This document shows, piece after piece, positions 1-9,360 of a stretch of DNA of 55,032 bases. The stretch spans positions 1 through 55,032 of the forward strand of contig JAWXAX010000236.1 in the NCBI GenBank assembly GCA_034439735.1. Reading direction: 5' to 3'. This stretch comes from Rhodothermales bacterium. GTDB taxonomy: Bacteria > Bacteroidota > Rhodothermia > Rhodothermales > JAHQVL01. Every line of letters starts with the position of its first letter. The first letter of the stretch is position 1. The notes under the pieces were generated by a model. It saw only the letters and a list, made by a program, of their open reading frames with translations, ran no database searches and had not been told where the DNA came from. A program made the translations under genes and the position numbers.

Positions 1-1
1 C

Positions 2-1933
2 CTCGACGAACTCCGCGACGACAAAACGGCAAACCTCGTCAGACCAGCCATGCCCGGCGCCATCGAAGGTGACCGAGAGAAACCGCCCTCCGTTGTCGAA
101 GGCCGCTTCGGAAAAGCTCTCGAACTCACCGGCGACAGCTGGGTCGAGCTAAAAAATGAAGCCTACCACTTCGAACGCAACCAGCCGTTTTCGCTCAGCA
201 TCTGGTTCAAGATCGTCGGCGATAGCGCCGTAGGGCCTCTGGTGGGTAAAAGCGGTGGTTACTTCAACGGTAACCGCGGCTATGTCACTATGCTCAACGA
301 AGACCGCACGCTGTCGGCCAGCCTGAACCACGTCTTCCCCGATCACTCCATCGAGGTCAAGACCCGCCTGCCCGTGCCCGCCGGCGACTGGGTGCACTAC
401 GCCCTCACCTACGACGGATCCAGCCGCGCCGCCGGCATTCGCCTCTACCTCAACGGCGAGGCGATGCCGACGGATGTGGTGGTGGATAATCTCCACAAGA
501 GCATCAAGTACACCTACAACCACTACAAAAACGAACGGGAGAACTGGGGCGGCGCCGGCGAATTACGGATCGGGATGATCGACGCCAACCAGACCCGTCT
601 CGAAGGGGTTGCGTTTGATGAATGGCAGATCTTCGCGGGCCGGCTTACCCTCCCGGAAATCCGCGAACTGTACGGCGCTGCGGGGGCACTCGGCGCTCTG
701 GCCGCGATGCCGGCGGCATCCCGGACGTCTGACGAACGCACCGCCCTCCGCACCTATTATCTCGAACGCCACGAACCCCGCTACCAGCGCGCCATCGCTG
801 CCGTCGAGACCCTCCGCGGCGATGAAAACGAGATCATGACCGACCAGAACGAGGTGATGATCATGCGCGACCTGGCCGAGCCCCGGCCCACCTTTATCCT
901 CAACCGCGGCATGTACGACGCGCCAACCGAACAGGTCTGGCCCGGCACACTCGCCGCCCTGCCTCCCCTCCCCGCCGACGCCCCGAAAAACCGCCTCGGC
1001 CTCGCGCAGTGGCTGACCTCGCCGGAGCACCCGCTGCTCGCCCGCGTCACGGTCAACCGCTTCTGGCAACAATACTTCGGGCGCGGCATCGTGGTCACGC
1101 CGGATGATTTCGGGAGCCAGGGCGAATTGCCTACCCATCCCGAATTGCTGGACTGGCTGGCCGTCACCTTCCGCGAGTCCGGGTGGGATGTAAAGGCCTT
1201 CCAGAGGCTGATCGTGACCTCGGCCACCTACCGGCAGTCGTCCGTCGCCGGCCCCGAACTCCAGGAGCGCGACCCGGCCAACGAACTCCTCGCCCGCGGC
1301 CCCAGCTACCGGATGTCCGCCGAGATGATTCGTGACAACGCCCTTGCCGTCAGCGGCCTACTGGTGCAAACCGTCGGCGGGCCCAGCGTCCACCCCTACC
1401 AGCCCGAAGGCCTCTGGGAAGAACTGGCCACTCGCAACGAAACGACCTACAAGCAGGATACAGGCGACAAGCTCTACCGGCGGGGCATGTACACCGTCTG
1501 GAAACGCTCTACGCCGCCGCCGTCCATGATCAGCTTCGACGCCGCCGAGCGCAGCTTCTGCACAGTTACTCGCCAGAAGACGAGCACCCCGCTTCAGGCG
1601 CTCGTTCTGATGAACGACCCGCAGTACGTCGAAGCCGCCCGGATGCTCGCCGAACGCATGATGAAGGAAGGGGGATCGACGCCCGAAGAGCAGATCGTGT
1701 TCGCCTTCCGGCTCCTCACCAGCCGGCGCCCCGAGCCGGCCGAACAGGTGATGCTCGCGGACCTGCTCGAAGCAGAGCGCGCCACCTTCAGCGCCGCGCC
1801 GGCCGACGCCCGCGATCTGCTCGCCATCGGCGAACACCCCCGCGACGTGAACCTGCCGGCCCCCGAAGTCGCCGCCCGCACCCTCCTCGCCAGCACCCTC
1901 ATGAACTACGACGAGGCGTTCATGAAGCGATAA
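2..1933 (+). CDS. LamG and DUF1553 (PSD1) protein, 5' end missing
   Basis: The reading frame is open to the window edge, so this is the last 643 residues of a larger protein. The visible part has a LamG/concanavalin A-like beta-sandwich (about residues 30-225) followed by a DUF1553/PSD1 domain (about 325-630) with the family hallmarks NRFWQQYFGRG and SATYRQSS. Full-length relatives usually carry a cytochrome-like PSCyt1 and a DUF1549 domain in front, which would lie outside the window. Such proteins are exported and usually sit beside a DUF1501 gene, as here (52 nt downstream), so the two probably form one operon. Biochemical role is unproven in the family; polysaccharide or sulfated-glycan handling is often proposed. 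Family call is firm, function is not. Confidence 0.88.
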   Translation, partial: LDELRDDKTANLVRPAMPGAIEGDREKPPSVVEGRFGKALELTGDSWVELKNEAYHFERNQPFSLSIWFKIVGDSAVGPLVGKSGGYFNGNRGYVTMLNEDRTLSASLNHVFPDHSIEVKTRLPVPAGDWVHYALTYDGSSRAAGIRLYLNGEAMPTDVVVDNLHKSIKYTYNHYKNERENWGGAGELRIGMIDANQTRLEGVAFDEWQIFAGRLTLPEIRELYGAAGALGALAAMPAASRTSDERTALRTYYLERHEPRYQRAIAAVETLRGDENEIMTDQNEVMIMRDLAEPRPTFILNRGMYDAPTEQVWPGTLAALPPLPADAPKNRLGLAQWLTSPEHPLLARVTVNRFWQQYFGRGIVVTPDDFGSQGELPTHPELLDWLAVTFRESGWDVKAFQRLIVTSATYRQSSVAGPELQERDPANELLARGPSYRMSAEMIRDNALAVSGLLVQTVGGPSVHPYQPEGLWEELATRNETTYKQDTGDKLYRRGMYTVWKRSTPPPSMISFDAAERSFCTVTRQKTSTPLQALVLMNDPQYVEAARMLAERMMKEGGSTPEEQIVFAFRLLTSRRPEPAEQVMLADLLEAERATFSAAPADARDLLAIGEHPRDVNLPAPEVAARTLLASTLMNYDEAFMKR

Positions 1934-1985
1934 TGACGATCAACGTCCAATACTTTGCATTTTACACTTTGCATGTTGCACCGCT

Positions 1986-3428
<1,443 letters not shown>

Positions 3429-3442
3429 ATCTCATTGATCAT

Positions 3443-4624
3443 TCACCCCAGAATCCGAACCGGCTCCCACTGCATGGCCGTGGTGACGATGGGCCCCTGT
3501 TCTGGGTCGACGTACACATCCACCTCCGACCGCACCCCGAACTCGGGCAGGTAGATGCCCGGCTCCACCGAAAACCCGATGCCGGGAAGCACGGCGCGGG
3601 TATCGTGAGTTTCAATGTTGTCCAGGTTCATGCCCAGCGCGTGCGGGGTCGGGCTCACGCCCATGCTGTGGCCGGTGCGGTGGGTGAAATACGCGCCATA
3701 GCCGGCATCCACAATCACCTTACGCGCCACATCGTCGAGTTGCCAGCCCTGGAGCGGGTTGCCGGCCTTCCAGTCGGCCTGCAGCCTCTCGATCACGGCA
3801 TCGCGCGCGGCGTTGACGGCGCGGTAGACTTCCAGGTGTTTCGCCGGGATGTCGTGGCCGGCGAAACCGGTCCAGGTGATGTCGCAATACACGGCGTGCG
3901 GCTCGGGCTCCTTCGCCCACAGGTCGATCAACACCCAATCGCCTTTCACAATGGACGCATGTTCGGTGGCCGAAGGTTCGTAATGCGGGTCGCCGCTGTG
4001 GGCGTTGACGGCCACGATCGGTCCGTGGTCGATATAAAGCCCATGCGCGTCGAAGCCGCGGCGGATGAACTGCTGCACATCATATTCGGTAACACTCCGC
4101 CCCGAACGCAGCTGTTCGCCGATGTACGCGAATGCTTCATCCTTCACCATATTAACGAGCCGGCAGGCGCGCATATGGGAGTCTACCGATTTCTTCGACC
4201 AGGCGGTGGCGGCCGCCTGAAACAGGTCGGCGGACGAGACGATGCCGGGCCCCATCGACCGGATGAGTTCGAGGGTGCCGCCGTCGACAAACGAGCTCAT
4301 CGGAATTTCGCCGCCCGGGGAGTATTCCATGGCCACCGTACGCGCGCCTCCGAGCAGCCCGCGCAGGTTCGACTGCATGTCGGCCCAGCCGGAGTAGAGC
4401 GTCATCGGGTAGCCGGCGTCGCGGAAGAGCTGTTTGTCGAGCCCGTTGGCCAGCATCCGCGCCGATCCTTCGGCCGGGATCCAGAGGTAGTTGCGGCGCG
4501 ACGTGGCCTGCGGCCCGCCGAGAAGATGGGCAAAAACCGGGTTGCTGCCTCGGAAATCAAACAACAACCAGCCATCGATGGCATGTGCCTTCATGAAGGC
4601 GCGCGCCTTATCGAGAACGTCCAT
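3443..4624 (-). CDS. M24 family metallopeptidase (Xaa-Pro peptidase-like)
   Basis: 393 residues: a creatinase/prolidase-type N-terminal domain (about 1-140) and the pita-bread M24 catalytic domain (about 150-385). The five metal ligands expected for the family are visible: D234 (LIDLW), D248 (CDITW), H319 (TGHSMG), E354 (SVEPG) and E367 (RSEVD), so it should be an active dinuclear metallopeptidase, probably cleaving dipeptides or oligopeptides with a prolyl bond. No signal peptide is seen, so it is probably cytoplasmic. It is divergently arranged with the amidohydrolase gene starting at 4807 and converges on the DUF1501 gene. Exact specificity cannot be read from sequence. Confidence 0.9.
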   Translation of the reverse strand: MDVLDKARAFMKAHAIDGWLLFDFRGSNPVFAHLLGGPQATSRRNYLWIPAEGSARMLANGLDKQLFRDAGYPMTLYSGWADMQSNLRGLLGGARTVAMEYSPGGEIPMSSFVDGGTLELIRSMGPGIVSSADLFQAAATAWSKKSVDSHMRACRLVNMVKDEAFAYIGEQLRSGRSVTEYDVQQFIRRGFDAHGLYIDHGPIVAVNAHSGDPHYEPSATEHASIVKGDWVLIDLWAKEPEPHAVYCDITWTGFAGHDIPAKHLEVYRAVNAARDAVIERLQADWKAGNPLQGWQLDDVARKVIVDAGYGAYFTHRTGHSMGVSPTPHALGMNLDNIETHDTRAVLPGIGFSVEPGIYLPEFGVRSEVDVYVDPEQGPIVTTAMQWEPVRILG

Positions 4625-4663
4625 AAAAACCAGAACCTGAAGGGTGAATGAAGCGGCCGGCTG

Positions 4664-4678
4664 GTTAGCGTCGCTAAC
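4664..4678. promoter_or_regulatory. Dyad in divergent promoter region
   Basis: GTTAGCG T CGCTAAC, a 15-bp near-perfect dyad with 7-bp arms. It lies between the divergent M24 peptidase (start 4624) and amidohydrolase (start 4807) genes, so it is placed like an operator controlling one or both. No regulator gene is adjacent. An arm of this length can occur by chance. Confidence 0.25.
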
Positions 4679-4806
4679 TGCTACGCCAGCGCAGAGGTAT
4701 GGAGGTGGAATTGCGTTGCTTGCGGCGTTGAACGTAAGGACAAAAAGGAGTAACGTACAACCCTCTTTGACGCGTCTTCGTCACGTAGTCCTAACCCTTC
4801 GCCCTC

Positions 4807-6123
4807 ATGATCCGTCGAACCCTTCTCCTCGGGTGCCTGCTCGCGGTAGCCTCCATCGCCGTCGTCTCGCCGGCCCGTGCCCAGCGCACGCTCATCCACG
4901 CCGGCACCCTGCTCGACCCCGGCGTTTCGATGACCCCCATGACGCAGCGGACCATCGTCGTCGAAGGGGATCGGGTGATCGCTGTCGCGGAAGGTTACCT
5001 GACGGCCGGCGCCGGCGATACGGTGATCGATCTAAAGAACCACTTCGTGATGCCCGGCTGGATTGACTCCCACACGCACCTCGACGGTGAGTCCCGTAAA
5101 AACGACTATATGGACGCACTCCGGCTCTCACCGCCCTACAAGGCCCTGATGGCGACACGGTACGCTAAAACGACGCTGTTGTCCGGTTTCACGACGGTCC
5201 GCAACGTGGGTGGAAGCGATGGGGTCGACTTCGCGCTGCGCGACGCCATCAACGCCGGCGTCATCATTGGCCCCCGCATGTTCGTGGCCGAAGGGCTTTC
5301 CGTCACAGGCGGCCATGGGGATCCTTCAAACGGGCTTCGTGAGGACATCTTCGGCATACCGGGTATCGAGCACGGTGTGGTGGATGGAATTGACTCGGCC
5401 ATGCGGGGCACGCGGCTGGGCATCAAGCGCGGGGCCGATCTGATCAAGATAACGGCCACTGGCGGGGTGCTTTCCGTGGCGCGGGACGGCTCCGCCCCAT
5501 CGTTTCTTGAAGATGAAATCGCCGCCATTGTCGAGGTGGCGCGGGGGTATGGCCTCAAAGTGGCCGCACATGCGCATGGTGACGAGGGCATGCAACGGGC
5601 CGTCCGCGCCGGGGTGGCCTCGATCGAACACGGGACCCTGATGAGCGACGAAACGATGCGGCTGATGCGCGAGCGCGGCACCTACCTCGTGCCCACCATC
5701 ATCGCCGGCCGTAGCACGGCGGATTCGGCAAAAATCGAGGGGTACTACGCCCCCCTCGTCCAGAAAAAAGCGCTCGAGATCGGGCCCATGATCCAGGCCA
5801 CGTTCGGCCGCGCCTACCGCGCCGGCGTACCCATTGCCTTTGGCACCGACGCGGGAGTATTCAAACACGGCCGCAACGCCATGGAGTTCGCCTACATGGC
5901 CGAAGCTGGCATGCCGGCGATGGAGATCCTCCGAACAGCCACGTACAACGCCGCCGACCTCCTCGGCCAGCGCGCCAACCTGGGCACCCTCGAAGTGGGC
6001 AAATACGCCGACATCGTCGCCGTGGCCACGAACCCTCTCGAGGACATCACCAGCCTGCAACGCGTGGCGTTTGTGATGAAGGGCGGCGCTGTTTATCTCA
6101 GGCCAGGGGACGGTTCAAGGTGA
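4807..6123 (+). CDS. Secreted amidohydrolase family protein
   Basis: 438 residues with a signal peptide (about 1-26, ending ARA-Q). It belongs to the metal-dependent amidohydrolase superfamily, imidazolonepropionase/Xaa-Pro dipeptidase-like branch. Metal-site residues are visible: H89 and H91 in the DSHTH motif, K214 in the strand-4 KITATGG motif, H255 and H257 in AAHAHG, H275 in SIEHGT and D348 in FGTDAG. All are intact, so it should be an active hydrolase of a cyclic amide or peptide-like bond outside the cytoplasm. It is divergent from the M24 peptidase, which suggests joint use in peptide breakdown, an inference from position. Substrate not determinable. Confidence 0.88.
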   Translation: MIRRTLLLGCLLAVASIAVVSPARAQRTLIHAGTLLDPGVSMTPMTQRTIVVEGDRVIAVAEGYLTAGAGDTVIDLKNHFVMPGWIDSHTHLDGESRKNDYMDALRLSPPYKALMATRYAKTTLLSGFTTVRNVGGSDGVDFALRDAINAGVIIGPRMFVAEGLSVTGGHGDPSNGLREDIFGIPGIEHGVVDGIDSAMRGTRLGIKRGADLIKITATGGVLSVARDGSAPSFLEDEIAAIVEVARGYGLKVAAHAHGDEGMQRAVRAGVASIEHGTLMSDETMRLMRERGTYLVPTIIAGRSTADSAKIEGYYAPLVQKKALEIGPMIQATFGRAYRAGVPIAFGTDAGVFKHGRNAMEFAYMAEAGMPAMEILRTATYNAADLLGQRANLGTLEVGKYADIVAVATNPLEDITSLQRVAFVMKGGAVYLRPGDGSR

Positions 6124-6178
6124 CATGTACAAGGTTTAATGAAGACACCTTATACCTTAAACCCCGAACCTTAAACCT
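6124..6178. repeat. Short repeats/possible bidirectional terminator
   Basis: The gap between two convergent genes has the direct repeat ACCTTAAACC twice (6154-6163 and 6168-6177, 14-bp period) and an inverted copy GGTTTAA at 6133-6139, so either strand can fold a 7-8 bp hairpin. This could serve as a weak terminator for both genes; there is no clear U tract. Confidence 0.3.
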
Positions 6179-6842
6179 CGAGATACCGCATGAACTCTTG
6201 CAGCCGGTACTTGAACTCGTCGTCGTTCTGATCATCGCTGAAATAGGCGACGACGTGGTACCCGTAATGTTCAAGCAGGTGGCGCACGCGCGCCGTGTCC
6301 ATGACGTTGAGCTTAAGCGTCACCCGCATGGTGTCGCCTTCCTGGTCAACGGCCGTGTGCTCGGCCGCGGAGGAGAGGATCTTCACCCGGTCCTGCTCGA
6401 CGATGTGGGCCAACTGCGCGAGGGAATAGTCGCGAGGGTTGACTTCAAGCGCGATGATCGCCCCGCTTTCCTGCGTCGCGAGCATCCGAGCGAACTGATC
6501 GAACAGGTTGTGACGCTTGACGAGACCCACGTACTCTCCATCTGCGCGGGCGACGGGTAGCGCCGTCAGTTCATGATCAACGATGATCTTGGTGGCGTCG
6601 AAGATGTGGGCGTCCGGCCGAACGCTGATGGGTTCGAGGCCGAGCAACGACGAGACGGGAGCGTCCGGGCCGAAGGCGTCGAGCAGCATGTTTTCGGAAA
6701 TCATGCCCACCAGCATGCCGTGCTCGTCGACCACCGGCATGTGCCGAACCCGCATTTCCAGCAACAGCCCCAGCGCGTGCTCTACCGAATCGGTGGGGAG
6801 GAGCGGAGGGGTATCTTCACTGATCAAGGTCTGGATGGTCAT
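6171..6842 (-). CDS. CBS-pair protein with ACT-like tail (AcuB-like)
   Basis: 223 residues. Two CBS motifs make a Bateman module (about 1-125), with the typical VRHMPVVDEHGMLVGMIS and LTALPVARADGEYVGLVKR stretches; the C-terminal part (about 135-215) looks like an ACT domain, as in AcuB-type proteins. Such modules bind adenine nucleotides or other small ligands and regulate a partner enzyme. The frame is open further upstream, but the ATG at 6842 is chosen because it has an excellent AGGAGG seven bases ahead and because upstream residues show no homology. The gene converges with the amidohydrolase. No catalytic domain is present, so it is regulatory; the partner is unknown. Confidence 0.85.
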   Translation of the reverse strand: MTIQTLISEDTPPLLPTDSVEHALGLLLEMRVRHMPVVDEHGMLVGMISENMLLDAFGPDAPVSSLLGLEPISVRPDAHIFDATKIIVDHELTALPVARADGEYVGLVKRHNLFDQFARMLATQESGAIIALEVNPRDYSLAQLAHIVEQDRVKILSSAAEHTAVDQEGDTMRVTLKLNVMDTARVRHLLEHYGYHVVAYFSDDQNDDEFKYRLQEFMRYLEV

Positions 6843-7229
6843 GTCGGAGCCTCCTGTAGCGTGATCGACGCGTGCCTGGCACGTCGTCGTAAAAGCGGTT
6901 AATCGCGGAGCGATCGCGAAGGTGTATGCATCCTGGGGGCAATACACTGCCGCGTCGAAGGAACCACTACATACCGATAAACAATCGGCATGCCACGGTG
7001 TCGACGCGAAGGGACTGTCTTCGCCAGTATGTACGCAACGGACCGCGCCGGGGGCCGTCTGGTTTAATGGCACTTACGCGTATCGAGGGGTTGAACTCCG
7101 GCCGAAAGCTTAATGATTTCTTCAGGTACAGGCAACTCTCGTTAGCGACAAAATAATTGCCCTGTGGAGCACACGTCATGCGCCGGCAGGCATCGGGTGG
7201 TACTCCGGCCGGACGCGCCAAAACCTCGC
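6843..7229. other. 387-bp intergenic region upstream of CBS gene
   Basis: No convincing coding region or RNA gene is seen between hflX and the CBS-protein gene. Near the CBS start is an inverted repeat CGTGCC T GGCACG (6871-6883), extendable to GACG/CGTC with one bulge, which could be an operator or leader hairpin. A smaller stem CCGAT AAACA ATCGG lies near 6977. The promoter of the CBS gene must be in this region or upstream. Confidence 0.4.
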
Positions 7230-8552
7230 TTACGTAGGTATCGGCGCAAATCCAGCAAACTTATCGACCATCCGGTGCACATCGCCGGCAAGTTCGCGCG
7301 CCACCCGGAACCGCAAACAGGCGATGGCTACTGGGGGTTCATCCTCCCCATTCGGTGTGGTGTAGAGATATTCTTCGGACGTTACATCGGCCAACTGGTG
7401 GAGCTGCGCGATCGTGCGAGACTCTGCCACGGGCACGTACGCGATGTGCTCCTCGAAATCGTCCTGGATAAGGCTCAACAGGGCCTCTTTCAGCCCATCC
7501 ATGCCGATCCCGCGAAGCGCCGAGACAAATACTGCATGGTGGTACTCTTCGCGAAGCGCCATCAATAGCCCGCGCTCCTCGAGTCTGTCCACTTTATTAA
7601 ACACCATGAGCGTCGGACTGTCCTGAGCGTCCAGTTCCTTCAGCGTCTGGTTGACCACCTGGATGTGGTCCTCGAAACACGGGTGCGTCACGTCGACCAC
7701 ATGGAGCAACACGTCGCTTTCACGGACTTCGTCCAGCGTGCTCTTGAAGCTCTCAATGAGACCATGCGGCAACTTGCGGATAAAGCCGACAGTATCGGAA
7801 AGCAGAATCTCTTTCCCGGGCTCCAGCTCGACCTGGCGTGTCGTCGGGTCGAGCGTGGCGAACAGACGATCCTCCGCGAACACACCGGCATCCGCCAGCA
7901 CGTTCATCAGGGTCGACTTGCCGGCGTTCGTATACCCTACCAACGAGACGCGCGTAAACGCCTGTCGGCCCTTACGCTGCGTCGTCCGCTGTTTGTCGAT
8001 CTTATTCAGCCGCTCCTTCAGCGTCGCGATCCGGTTGGAGATCAGCCGGCGGTCCGTTTCGATCTGCGTCTCACCCGGACCCTTTGTCCCGATGCCGCCT
8101 TTCTGACGGGAGAGGTGCGTCCACTGGCGGGTCAGGCGCGTGCGAAGGTACTCGAGCTGGGCGAGTTCGACCTGGGTCTTGGCCGTGGCCGTCTTGGCCC
8201 TGCGTGCAAAAATGTCGAGGATGAGCGCCGACCGATCGAGCAGCTTGCACTTGACCTGCTTCTCGATATTGCGCAACTGTTTCGGCGACAGATCGTCGTC
8301 GAATATCACCAGATCGGACTCCCGCTCGGCCACGAGTGCGGCGAGCTCCTCCACCTTCCCACTGCCAATGTAGGTGGATGCGTGGATTCGCTGGGCGACC
8401 TGTACGATCCGATCCGTCACGCGTGCGCCAGCGGTGTCGGCCAGCAACTCCAACTCATCAAGCGAATCGTCCATTTCTTCACGCGTATGGCCTGAATGAA
8501 CGACGCCGACGACGATGGCTGTTTCCTGTTTCTGCGGTGTGCTTTCTGTCAA
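7230..8552 (-). CDS. hflX: GTPase HflX
   Basis: 440 residues, normal for HflX, a ribosome-associated GTPase that splits or rescues stalled ribosomes, notably after heat or antibiotic stress. The N-terminal HflX domain (about 10-190) contains the signature GGIGTKGPGETQIETD at 152-167. The G domain has G1 GYTNAGKST (206-214), G2 DPTTR (235-239), G3 DTVGF (253-257), G4 NKVD (319-322) and a G5-like SAL. The first codon is TTG, preceded by a purine-rich AGAGGG six bases upstream; no in-frame ATG nearby fits the family start better. The C-terminal extension (about 365-440) is typical of Bacteroidota-like homologues. Cytoplasmic housekeeping gene. Confidence 0.96.
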   Translation of the reverse strand: MTESTPQKQETAIVVGVVHSGHTREEMDDSLDELELLADTAGARVTDRIVQVAQRIHASTYIGSGKVEELAALVAERESDLVIFDDDLSPKQLRNIEKQVKCKLLDRSALILDIFARRAKTATAKTQVELAQLEYLRTRLTRQWTHLSRQKGGIGTKGPGETQIETDRRLISNRIATLKERLNKIDKQRTTQRKGRQAFTRVSLVGYTNAGKSTLMNVLADAGVFAEDRLFATLDPTTRQVELEPGKEILLSDTVGFIRKLPHGLIESFKSTLDEVRESDVLLHVVDVTHPCFEDHIQVVNQTLKELDAQDSPTLMVFNKVDRLEERGLLMALREEYHHAVFVSALRGIGMDGLKEALLSLIQDDFEEHIAYVPVAESRTIAQLHQLADVTSEEYLYTTPNGEDEPPVAIACLRFRVARELAGDVHRMVDKFAGFAPIPT

Positions 8553-8676
8553 CGATTCCCTCTACAGTCCCATGCGATCCCTGCCAGCGGCCCGTTGCCG
8601 GCGGCCAGGAGGCTTTCGGGAGAATGTGCCCTTATTATACCGGACGTGATGGTGTGGGTTGCACCGGCCCACCACC

Positions 8677-9240
8677 TCACCCGAATGCGCGCTCGATGGG
8701 CTGGATGTCCCTATTTTCGACCAGGCGCGAAACGAGTTTCCGGAAACGGTCCTCGTGCGCCCGGGGAACGACCAACTCGAAGCGCGACCGCCGGCCATCA
8801 TCGTCCCGATAAAAGAATACATAGTGATTCAAACGCCGGCCCGGGGTGACGAAGAAGTCCTCCACACGCCCCCACTCCAGCGTGTCCCGAGGGTCGTGAA
8901 TCGACCGGATAAGCCGGTAATCGGTCACAAGTACTGCCCGCGACATCCGAACCGCCAGACACCAGCACAGCGCGCCCAGGGTGTAGCCCGATCCGAGCCC
9001 CATCAACCGATAATCCTCCTCGAACGCGGCATACACCGTAAGCACGAGGACGACAAACAGAAACCCACCCGGCCAGAAAAAAAACGACCGACCGCTATAC
9101 CACGAAAAGCGGATCGGACGGACCCGTAACCGATTCAGGATCGAAATCGCCATCAGCGCCCCGGTGGCTACGAGAAAGGCGACGAGCAGCGTCACCTGAA
9201 GGACCGCCAACACATTCGGGATGAAAGTAGACGGGGTCAT
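8677..9240 (-). CDS. Small membrane protein, unknown function
   Basis: 187 residues. Three hydrophobic segments are visible: about 10-32, 48-70 and 80-97. They are followed by a charged, beta-rich soluble tail (about 100-187) with residues resembling a PH-like bPH module (SRAVLVTDYRLIRSIHDPRDTLEWGRVEDF). I do not recognise a named family. It follows the BatA-like gene by 120 nt on the same strand and precedes hflX, which may share transcription. ATG at 9240 gives a sensible topology with a short periplasmic or cytoplasmic N-terminus. Function unknown. Confidence 0.7.
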   Translation of the reverse strand: MTPSTFIPNVLAVLQVTLLVAFLVATGALMAISILNRLRVRPIRFSWYSGRSFFFWPGGFLFVVLVLTVYAAFEEDYRLMGLGSGYTLGALCWCLAVRMSRAVLVTDYRLIRSIHDPRDTLEWGRVEDFFVTPGRRLNHYVFFYRDDDGRRSRFELVVPRAHEDRFRKLVSRLVENRDIQPIERAFG

Positions 9241-9360
9241 ACGTTTGGGTTCGCGAGTCGCCGGCCTTGGAAGCCCGGAGCCAGAGGATATGGGCCGGGA
9301 GGGGAGTGGGCCGTGGGCACCATCTAGTACTGTAGAACGGTTACACCATACAAGAACCGC

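Noticed and set aside
3605-4651. Long open frame antisense to the M24 peptidase gene
   Set aside because: It is a shadow frame from high-GC third positions; residues look low-complexity and the opposite strand has an intact metallopeptidase.
6843-7073. Upstream extension of the CBS protein
   Set aside because: The extra residues have no homology and the internal ATG has an excellent ribosome-binding site.
7090-7110. tRNA T-arm-like stretch (GGGGTTGAACTCC)
   Set aside because: No acceptor, D or anticodon arms can be placed around it.
7665-8495. Open frame antisense to hflX
   Set aside because: Mirror of a fully supported HflX gene, no recognisable domain.
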